NCBI GenBank assembly: GCA_051747745.1 | Contig: JBNJGL010000044.1 | Span: 1 to 20,372, forward strand | DNA length: 20,372 nt | Direction of reading: 5' to 3' | From: QPJE01 sp051747745 | GTDB taxonomy: Bacteria > Bacillota > Halanaerobiia > Halanaerobiales > Halanaerobiaceae | In this document: piece by piece, positions 15,056-20,372 of the stretch | How the letters are laid out: the number at the start of each line of letters is the position of its first letter | Numbering within the stretch: position 1 is the first letter of the stretch | Notes under the pieces: generated by a model | Databases searched by the model: none | The model's input: only the letters and a program-made list of their open reading frames with translations | Told to the model about the DNA's origin: nothing | Program-made: the position numbers and the translations under genes

Positions 15056-16342
15056 CTAATCATCCCCGTTCCCTTGATCCGGCAGATATACTTTTATATT
15101 ATCTCTCAGTTCATTGATATTGGTTAATGCAATTTTTTCTCCTTCAGTTAATCCACTTACTACAGCAGTATTATTTCCATCACTTAATCCTGTCTCTATT
15201 TGCCGTCTTTCTGCTGTATTTTCATTAATCACATAGACATGTGGTACTGATTTAAAATTAAATACCGATTTATTTGGTACTGATAGAGTATTATTAACCT
15301 GTTCAGCAACAAGTCCTACCGCTAAAGACATCCCGTCATTTATTTTTCCAGCTGTATTGGGCGCCGGAATTTTTATTTTTGTTGTTCTGCTGACAGGATC
15401 AGCCGCTAAAGCGATTTCTGAAATTTCAGATTCAATTATATTATCTTTCCCACCTGGATAATAAATAACAGCTTTACTTCCAACTTTTAATTTCTCAAGA
15501 TCCTTCATGCCAGCATTTACGTTAATCTCTATCTTATCAGTTGGTGCAGCAGTTAATACAGTCTGTGCAGCGGCAGCAAACTCACCTTCTTCAATAAATT
15601 CTCCCAGTATTTTCCCATCTAAAGGAGATCTTATCTCTGTATCATTCAATTTTATCTCTGCATTTGCAAATTCATTCCTGCTTTTTATAAGTTTCTGTTC
15701 AGTATTTTTTATATCAAGTTCAGCAATACTAACTGCTTTTTCTGCACTATTTAATGAACTCTGTATTCTGTCCAAACGTGCCTGTGCTTTTTTATACTGT
15801 GTTCTGGTCTGTTCAAATTTAGCTTCTGCTATTGCATTTTTCTCAAAAAGTTTTTTATCTCTCTCGTAATCACTCTTCCACTGTTCAAAATCACTTTCTG
15901 CTTCTTTTAATGCTGCTCTGCTCTCAGCAAAATTATTTTCAGCTATTTCTTTGGATAATTTTGCTTTTTCCACAGCAATTTCAGCTTCTGTAAGAGCTGT
16001 TCTGGCAGAATCCAGATTATTCTTAATCTGCTGATCATCAATTTTAGCAAGAAGCTGACCTTCTTCTACTTTTTCTCCTGCTTTAACATAAAGTTCTAAA
16101 ATTTCTCCAGATACCCTGGGAGAAATCTTTGTTTTGTTAAGATATTCTGCCGTACCACTGTAATTATATATTATTTCAAAGTTAGTTCTCTCTACAGAAG
16201 TTGTTTCCACTGGTACTCCAAGATCTATATCTTCTGCTACCTGAGGTTCTCTGTTCTTAAGTCTATTGATAAAAATAACGGCACCAATACCTATAAAAAT
16301 TATGACAGCAATTATTATTACAGTCTTAAATTTTTTGCCCAT
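15056..16342 (-). CDS. RND efflux periplasmic adaptor (membrane fusion protein)
   Basis: A protein of about 428 residues. One N-terminal membrane anchor (about residues 8-27, no lipobox cysteine) is followed by a split lipoyl domain (EILELYVKAGEKVEEGQLLAKIDDQ near 80-105), a long coiled-coil hairpin (about 105-215, many EAE/KAK heptads), the second lipoyl half (LDGKILGEFIEEGEF) and beta-barrel/membrane-proximal domains. It bridges the RND pump and the outer-membrane channel. The gene upstream ends in TGA, which shares its A with this ATG (16342); a GTG three bases earlier is possible. GGGAGG is nine bases before the ATG. Members of the HlyD/AcrA group of this length are typical of HAE1 operons. 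Confidence 0.92.
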   Translation of the reverse strand: MGKKFKTVIIIAVIIFIGIGAVIFINRLKNREPQVAEDIDLGVPVETTSVERTNFEIIYNYSGTAEYLNKTKISPRVSGEILELYVKAGEKVEEGQLLAKIDDQQIKNNLDSARTALTEAEIAVEKAKLSKEIAENNFAESRAALKEAESDFEQWKSDYERDKKLFEKNAIAEAKFEQTRTQYKKAQARLDRIQSSLNSAEKAVSIAELDIKNTEQKLIKSRNEFANAEIKLNDTEIRSPLDGKILGEFIEEGEFAAAAQTVLTAAPTDKIEINVNAGMKDLEKLKVGSKAVIYYPGGKDNIIESEISEIALAADPVSRTTKIKIPAPNTAGKINDGMSLAVGLVAEQVNNTLSVPNKSVFNFKSVPHVYVINENTAERRQIETGLSDGNNTAVVSGLTEGEKIALTNINELRDNIKVYLPDQGNGDD

Positions 16343-17736
16343 CACATATCTCCTCCCAATTTTTCATCGCTGAAACTCTCATAAATATTCTGCACAGCTG
16401 CAAGCAGTTCTGTAATTTTTAACTGATATTCATATTCAGCTTCAACTGTTTCTGACTCTGCATCAATAAGAAGTTTTTGAGCTGAAATTAAATCACTTGC
16501 TGTGACAGCTCCTTTATCATATCTATTTTTTGTGCTCTGGAATTCTAGTTCTGCTTTTTTAAAGTTTTTTTCTGCAATTTCGATATTTTCTCTGTTTTCT
16601 TCCAGCTTTCTCACCAGCTGCGAAATCTCAATCTCAATTTCTTTTTCTAAATCTTCTAATTTTATTTTATTCTCATTTAAGTTGGCTTCAGCTGCTTCTA
16701 TCTCTGCATCCTTTTTTCCGCCATCAGAAAACTCATAGCTTACAGCAGCTGTAATTTTCCATTCACTTTCTTCTAAAAGCTGCATGTCTTTAAGTGAAAT
16801 AAACATTTCATCTTTTTCTGCTGTATCAAAAGTAGTATCCAGATTCAGCTGGTACTTGCTGTTAACAGACGCTTCCACTTTACCATCATCATAAATATAT
16901 TCGCCACCAACAGAAAATACTGGATCCTCTTCTGATTTTATATAATTGATATCTGCTTTTATTAGATCAGAATTCAACTGCTGTATTTGAAAATCACTTC
17001 TATTATTTAATGCTATTTTTAGAAGTTCTTTTTTGATAAATGGAAAGTCAATTTCGTTTTTAAATATCTTTTCTTCTTTTAGAATTATTTTTTCATTTTG
17101 AATCCCGGTTAATCTTTTAAACTGATCCTGTGAAGTTAAAACACTATTTTCCAGACTCTTTAGTGCCTGTCTTTTTTTGTCAAGATTAATTTCCATGTGC
17201 AGAAAATCAGACCTGGTTATCAAAGAATCCTGGTACCGCAGTCGAGCATCTTTATATAAAGCTTCTGCTTCTTCAACAGCTGCTTCCTGTTTTTCCACAA
17301 GTTTCTGCAGTTTTAAAAGATTATAGTACTGTTTTATAACATCTGCTAAAACTTTATCTCTGAGATTATTATATTCAAGCTGGGCTGTAATAAGTTTAAG
17401 TTCAGCACTATCCAAAAGAGCGGCAGTACCTTTAGATTTGGCTAAAAACTTGCTGTAATTTAAAGTGGTAAATATGTTTCCATCTTCACTTAACTCCTCA
17501 TCTTTCCAGGCAAGTTCTCCTCTCAATTTTGAATTCATAATTGATTCTGCGGCTGTATTCTGTTTTACAGCTGCCTTCAATTTCTCTTCTGCTGCTGAAA
17601 GTATCCTGTTATTTTCTAACGCTGAATTCAAAGCAGTATTTAATTCTATTTTTTCTTCTGCTAATACTGCAGGCACAGCAATCATAACTGTCAGAATCAC
17701 CATAATTATTATATTTGTTAATTTATTTATTTTCAT
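16342..17736 (-). CDS. TolC-family outer membrane efflux protein, full length
   Basis: A 464-residue protein with a signal peptide (cleavage near AVLA-EEK, about residue 26) and the duplicated TolC plan: helix pairs around two beta-strand segments. Both strand regions are present: one at about residues 57-90 (SKLRGELAWKDEE...FTTLNYSKF), and one at about 265-345 (DPVFSVGGEYIYDDG...WKITAAVSYEFSDGG). The helical repeats carry YKDARLRYQDSLITRSDFLHMEI and FQSTKNRYDKGAVTASDLISAQ. It forms the trimeric exit channel. Its presence in a Firmicute-like genome implies an outer membrane. The ATG at 17736 follows GAGGAG and overlaps the end of the upstream TolC-like gene by 14 bases; the downstream adaptor gene overlaps by one base. 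Confidence 0.92.
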   Translation of the reverse strand: MKINKLTNIIIMVILTVMIAVPAVLAEEKIELNTALNSALENNRILSAAEEKLKAAVKQNTAAESIMNSKLRGELAWKDEELSEDGNIFTTLNYSKFLAKSKGTAALLDSAELKLITAQLEYNNLRDKVLADVIKQYYNLLKLQKLVEKQEAAVEEAEALYKDARLRYQDSLITRSDFLHMEINLDKKRQALKSLENSVLTSQDQFKRLTGIQNEKIILKEEKIFKNEIDFPFIKKELLKIALNNRSDFQIQQLNSDLIKADINYIKSEEDPVFSVGGEYIYDDGKVEASVNSKYQLNLDTTFDTAEKDEMFISLKDMQLLEESEWKITAAVSYEFSDGGKKDAEIEAAEANLNENKIKLEDLEKEIEIEISQLVRKLEENRENIEIAEKNFKKAELEFQSTKNRYDKGAVTASDLISAQKLLIDAESETVEAEYEYQLKITELLAAVQNIYESFSDEKLGGDM

Positions 17737-18805
17737 AGATCAACATCTCCTCAAAATCTCCTGTACTCAAGTACAGCTCTGCAAGGCTGAGATAATAATC
17801 TATTCTGGCATGAGAATAGTTTATTTCTGCCTGATAGAGATCAACCTGTGTTTCAAGAAGTTCTGTTCCGGTTATATAGTCTTCTTCAAAATATAATTCT
17901 TTTATCCGCAAAGCTTCTGTTAGACTTTCAATCAGTTTCTGATAGCGATTTATATTTTCTCTGCTGTCCTGATATGTCAGATATTTATTATTTACATCCA
18001 ATTTTATTTTGTCTTTAACCATTTTTAACTTATTTTCAGAATCCAGAAGATCATTCTCTGCAGATTTTTCAGCAAGTTTTGTACTGTATTCTGCTGATGC
18101 TATTTTATGGTTTATCTGCTGAAGTTCATTATTTACTTCTGCTTCTCTAATTTCTATTCTGTTATTTATTGCTGCAGCAAAAAGGCTATCCAGATTTTCT
18201 GTCAGCTTCCAGTTCAGCATATTTCCGTCAAAAACAATATTTACTTCATTTTTGTATTCCAAATTAATATTCTGCTTTAATCTAAATGCTGCTCTCTTTT
18301 TATTGTTTTGTGCTTCAACAAGGTTGCTTTCCGCTGTTTTCAACTCCACTTCAGCCTGAAGTAAATCCGATTTTATAAGTAGTCCTTCTTCATATTTTTG
18401 TTCTATATTTTTGAGCTCTTCCTGCAGTATATTTACATATTTTTCATTGATTTCGATGATATTAACAGCTTTATAATAATTAAAAAAATCTTTAACAATC
18501 TGATTAATTATCTGATCTTTTCTAATTTCTAAATTTTTTTCTGCAATCTGCAGCTCAAGTTCTGCTTTTTTTAGACGCAGCGGAGACGGTCTGACTTCCT
18601 GTTCGGCCTTTTCTTTTTCCAGTTCTATTTCTTTTCTATATAAATCAAATTCAGCTTCTGTCAGTTCTCTGCTTTCATCTAAACCTTTTTCCAGATAATC
18701 ATTTAAATTATATTCAATTTTTTCTGCCATTAGATCAGCACTAAAAAAGAAGACAGCCGCTGTCAAAATTAAAACTATTACAATTAACTTTTCTTTACCA
18801 ATCAA
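17723..18805 (-). CDS. TolC-like helical protein lacking clear beta-barrel segments
   Basis: About 360 residues, around 100 shorter than the next gene. It has an N-terminal signal or anchor (hydrophobic up to ADLMA) and the two helical halves of TolC, including YEEGLLIKSDLLQAEVELKTAESNLVEA and YFEEDYITGTELLETQVDLYQAEINYSHA. Where the outer-membrane strands should be, only short stretches remain: about eight residues (QEVRPSPL) and about fifteen (SAEYSTKLAEKSAEN). It may be a periplasmic alpha-helical conduit or scaffold, not a membrane channel. The ATG at 18814 touches its ribosome site (AAAGGGG) with no spacing, so the TTG at 18805, nine bases beyond, is the better start. It is the first gene of the efflux operon, behind a TetR-type operator. 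Confidence 0.8.
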   Translation of the reverse strand: MIGKEKLIVIVLILTAAVFFFSADLMAEKIEYNLNDYLEKGLDESRELTEAEFDLYRKEIELEKEKAEQEVRPSPLRLKKAELELQIAEKNLEIRKDQIINQIVKDFFNYYKAVNIIEINEKYVNILQEELKNIEQKYEEGLLIKSDLLQAEVELKTAESNLVEAQNNKKRAAFRLKQNINLEYKNEVNIVFDGNMLNWKLTENLDSLFAAAINNRIEIREAEVNNELQQINHKIASAEYSTKLAEKSAENDLLDSENKLKMVKDKIKLDVNNKYLTYQDSRENINRYQKLIESLTEALRIKELYFEEDYITGTELLETQVDLYQAEINYSHARIDYYLSLAELYLSTGDFEEMLIYENK

Positions 18806-18825
18806 ACTAATCATCCCCTTTAAAA

Positions 18826-18843
18826 TGAATGGATATTCATTCC
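18826..18843. promoter_or_regulatory. TetR-type operator before the efflux operon
   Basis: TGAATGGATATTCATTCC is an imperfect palindrome sharing GAATG-N6-CATTC, and the centre pattern, with the site before tetR. It starts five bases after the -10 box, so a bound repressor would block initiation. Confidence 0.75.
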
Positions 18844-18848
18844 TGGCG

Positions 18849-18854
18849 AATATA
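18849..18854 (-). promoter_or_regulatory. Probable -10 box of the efflux operon
   Basis: TATATT on the minus strand, lying in the T-tract of the cupin terminator and just upstream of the operator. No good -35 box is visible 16-18 bases further up, so the promoter may be weak. Confidence 0.45.
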
Positions 18855-18857
18855 AAA

Positions 18858-18880
18858 CCAGCTGTCTAAAATACAGCTGG
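18858..18880 (-). terminator. Terminator of the cupin gene
   Basis: A perfect 8-bp stem CCAGCTGT/ACAGCTGG with a seven-base loop, followed on the minus strand by TTTTATATT. It lies about 30 bases after the cupin stop and insulates the efflux operon from the cupin transcript. Confidence 0.85.
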
Positions 18881-18911
18881 ACTTATATCTTATTTAAAAT
18901 TCTAAAATATA

Positions 18912-19229
18912 TTAAAGAGATGGAGTTTTTACATTTAGTACTTCAAATTTATCTCCCTGATCTGCCTTTAACTCCATTTCTGTATTTGGAGGACATGTAA
19001 TTATAGTTCCAGCTTCGACAACACTTGATTCTTCACCAATTCTTAATGTCCCTTTACCATCTACCACATAGAAAAACACATCTACCGGTACCTGGTGAGT
19101 CGGAACAATATCACCTTCAGAAAGAATTAGATTCATAACCTGTGCATTATCATGTTTTAAAACCGCTTTAGCAATTACACCTCTTTTATTCTTATTTCCT
19201 TCTAATTCACTTAATTTGATAATTTCCAT
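18912..19229 (-). CDS. Small single-domain cupin protein
   Basis: A 105-residue beta-barrel (cupin_2-like) protein. The cupin core is visible as THQVPVDVFFYVVDGKGTLRIGEESSVVEAGTIITCPPNTEMEL. Motif 1 keeps only the first histidine of the usual HxH (HQV), and motif 2 lacks its histidine (PPNTEMEL), so normal metal binding is doubtful. No function can be assigned; small cupins include enzymes, ligand sensors and storage folds. The frame is open to an ATG at 19247, but AAAGGGATGG overlaps the first codons, so the ATG at 19229 is preferred. It lies between tetR and the efflux operon but has its own terminator and a likely separate promoter with an FNR/CRP-like site. Confidence 0.82.
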   Translation of the reverse strand: MEIIKLSELEGNKNKRGVIAKAVLKHDNAQVMNLILSEGDIVPTHQVPVDVFFYVVDGKGTLRIGEESSVVEAGTIITCPPNTEMELKADQGDKFEVLNVKTPSL

Positions 19230-19281
19230 ATTTACCATCCCTTTCATTGCTAATAATTTGTATATGATCTTTTCTATCCTT

Positions 19282-19287
19282 AGTATA
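19282..19287 (-). promoter_or_regulatory. Candidate -10 box of the cupin gene
   Basis: TATACT on the minus strand with no recognisable -35 box. It would start transcription near 19275, leaving a leader of about 45 nt. A weak -35 suits an activator-dependent promoter. Confidence 0.45.
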
Positions 19288-19310
19288 TTACTATAGTTTA
19301 TCAGCTTCTA

Positions 19311-19322
19311 TGATATATATCA
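19311..19322. promoter_or_regulatory. CRP/FNR-like site TGATATATATCA before the cupin gene
   Basis: A perfect palindrome TGAT-ATAT-ATCA matching the core and spacing of FNR-type sites (TTGAT-N4-ATCAA). Its centre is 41.5 bases upstream of the predicted cupin transcript start, the usual class II activator position. The core is AT-rich, so chance cannot be excluded. Confidence 0.45.
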
Positions 19323-19332
19323 CGCATTTCTG

Positions 19333-19356
19333 TTTAATGAATAAAACTTCATTAAA
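19333..19356 (-). terminator. Weak hairpin after tetR
   Basis: TTTAATGA and TCATTAAA form an 8-bp AT-rich stem around eight bases, three bases after the tetR stop. There is no U-tract, so termination is uncertain. Confidence 0.4.
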
Positions 19357-19359
19357 TAA

Positions 19360-19938
19360 TTATTCTGATCTAATAAATATATGATCTATTCTTTCCATTA
19401 TAAATGAAGGTGCTTTTTCCAAAATCTCTATCTCCCCTTCTGTCAGAGCCTGTTCAATAACTCCCTGCATAGAACCAAAGAAAAATATCGCCATTAAATG
19501 AGGATCGATATTTTTTATTTCTCCCTGATCAATACCACTCCTGAATATTTCTTCCAGATTGTTTATAATTGTCTGCATAAATTCCTGAATCTTTCCATTT
19601 TCTCCTCTTTTGGAAAAATCTTTTTCTCTGACAAGTACTCTACCTAAATGTTGATTATCAATAAGAGCTGTCAGATGTTTTTCTAAAAATTCTTCAAGGA
19701 ATTCTTTTTTAGAATTCTTTTTTTTAGCAAGTTTTTTCAGCATAAGAAGTCTTCTATCCATTTCAGTTCTAAATATATATTCTAATACATCATCTTTAGA
19801 AGAAAAATAATTATATATTGTTCCTACTGCCATATCCGCCTGATCAGCTATATCCTGCATTCTGGTATTATAAAATCCTTTTTGAGAAATCACCTCTACT
19901 GCTGCCCTGCGTATAATATCTTTCCTGGTTGAGCGCAA
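19360..19938 (-). CDS. TetR/AcrR-family transcriptional repressor
   Basis: A 192-residue regulator. The N-terminal TetR helix-turn-helix covers about residues 6-54 (RRAAVEVISQKGFYNTRMQDIADQADMAVGTIYNYFSSKDDVLEYIF) and is a textbook match, with the TIYNYFSSKDDV recognition/linker segment. The C-terminal helical domain (55-192) should bind the inducer and dimerise. The TTG at 19938 is eight bases after AGGAGG. Its promoter carries the palindrome TGAATGAA-TG-TTCATTCA, and a matching site precedes the efflux operon. It probably represses both itself and the pump until a toxic ligand binds. The role is inferred from layout and operator matches. Confidence 0.92.
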   Translation of the reverse strand: MRSTRKDIIRRAAVEVISQKGFYNTRMQDIADQADMAVGTIYNYFSSKDDVLEYIFRTEMDRRLLMLKKLAKKKNSKKEFLEEFLEKHLTALIDNQHLGRVLVREKDFSKRGENGKIQEFMQTIINNLEEIFRSGIDQGEIKNIDPHLMAIFFFGSMQGVIEQALTEGEIEILEKAPSFIMERIDHIFIRSE

Positions 19939-19951
19939 TATTTACACCTCC

Positions 19952-19969
19952 TGAATGAATGTTCATTCA
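19952..19969. promoter_or_regulatory. TetR-type operator in the tetR promoter
   Basis: TGAATGAATGTTCATTCA is a perfect inverted repeat with 8-base arms and a two-base centre. It starts three bases after the -10 box and ends just before the ribosome site, as expected for autorepression. Confidence 0.8.
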
Positions 19970-19972
19970 TAT

Positions 19973-19978
19973 ATTATA
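19973..19978 (-). promoter_or_regulatory. -10 box of tetR
   Basis: Consensus TATAAT on the minus strand, immediately upstream of the operator. No convincing -35 box is seen. Confidence 0.55.
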
Positions 19979-20049
19979 ATTGTAATAAAATTAATTGATT
20001 TAGTTAAGTTTTATTTTAATAAAAATTTAAAGAATTTTAGAAATATAAT

Positions 20050-20064
20050 AAGAAAAGCTTTCTT
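20050..20064. other. Short AT-rich inverted repeat
   Basis: AAGAAA-AGC-TTTCTT, a 6-bp stem with a three-base loop. On the minus strand it is followed by ATTATATTT, so it could be a weak terminator for a gene beyond the right edge. Confidence 0.3.
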
Positions 20065-20071
20065 AAACTAA

Positions 20072-20126
20072 CTCCCTCTTTTTAACAGATATATTTATAT
20101 TTTTAATCTGCTTATAAAAGAGGGAG
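20072..20126. repeat. Long hairpin (11-bp outer arms) upstream of tetR
   Basis: CTCCCTCTTTT (20072-20082) is exactly complementary to AAAAGAGGGAG (20116-20126). Inside, CAGAT (20086-20090) can pair with ATCTG (20106-20110). No U-tract follows directly on either strand. It could be a processed RNA end, a read-through terminator for a gene to the right, or a small palindromic element. There is no coding sequence around it. Confidence 0.5.
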
Positions 20127-20222
20127 ACTGTTTATCTAATATTCTTTTTTTAAAAATTGTATTACTTTGATGTATCCACAAAAAGGGTATTTGCGGAACT
20201 TTAGGCATTTTTCGTTAATCTA
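20127..20222. other. Non-coding stretch with no recognised feature
   Basis: Together with 19979-20049 this completes a gene-free region of about 430 bases to the right edge. I see no ORF, RNA gene or promoter pair that I can support here. Confidence 0.5.
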
Positions 20223-20372
20223 CCTTAAACAGTTCTTGTACGAATTATTTAAATACGGAGTGCCTGTGGTGCAACCTTAAACAGTGCCTGTACGAATTAT
20301 TTAAATACGGAGTGCCTGTGGTGCAACCTTAAACAGTGCCTGTACGAATTATTTAAATACGGAGTGCCTGTG
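20223..20372. repeat. 52-bp tandem repeat, nearly three copies, continuing past the window edge
   Basis: Units begin at 20223, 20275 and 20327 with CCTTAAACAG; the third is cut by the edge after 46 bases. Copies two and three are identical as far as seen; the first differs in one short stretch (TTCTTG in place of TGCCTG). Each unit holds AGTGCCTGT twice (the first is altered in copy one) and the palindrome TATTTAAATA. The length is not a multiple of three and stops occur, so it is not coding. GC is higher than the flanks. Confidence 0.92.

Noticed and set aside
20223..20372. CRISPR array
   Set aside because: The whole 52-bp unit is repeated without variable spacers, so it is a tandem repeat.

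Overview
The window is AT-rich DNA with strong Shine-Dalgarno sites, several TTG starts and short intergenic hairpins, as in low-GC Firmicutes. It also encodes an RND pump with an adaptor and TolC-type proteins, which need an outer membrane. A fermentative, diderm Firmicute such as a member of the Halanaerobiales (Halanaerobium-like) fits best. That placement is an inference from gene content and style; no rRNA is present.

Region 1 (1-7755) is a one-carbon/formimino catabolic island. On the minus strand, reading from about 4734 down to 1, lie glutamate (or related) formimidoyltransferase ftcD, a three-gene TRAP transporter (binding protein, small and large membrane subunits), a cyclodeaminase/cyclohydrolase (fchA family), and the first 17 codons of formate-tetrahydrofolate ligase (fhs). 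Together they suggest uptake of a carboxylate substrate, transfer of a formimino group to tetrahydrofolate, release of ammonia, and ATP recovery as formate is released. Divergently transcribed is an agmatinase-family ureohydrolase. A PucR-type regulator converges on it, and the two share a terminator. The initial substrate (histidine, purine or guanidino compound) cannot be decided from this window.

Region 2 (7796-9251) is a two-gene operon of unknown function, with its own promoter, a perfect 20-bp palindrome at the start of the transcript and a terminator. Region 3 (9252-11942) holds an ECF transporter S component with a structured leader of about 105 nt and an apparent AUA start codon, then a SEC-C/TPR protein.

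Region 4 (11939-19978) is a TetR-controlled efflux locus. In transcription order it runs: tetR, a small cupin gene, then an operon of a TolC-like protein that seems to lack its beta-barrel segments, a full-length TolC-family protein, a membrane-fusion protein and an HAE1-type RND pump. Matching TGAATG/CATTCA operators sit at the same promoter position before tetR and before the efflux operon. The cupin gene has a separate FNR/CRP-like site.

Region 5 (19979-20372) is non-coding. It holds a long hairpin and a 52-bp tandem repeat that runs off the right edge.
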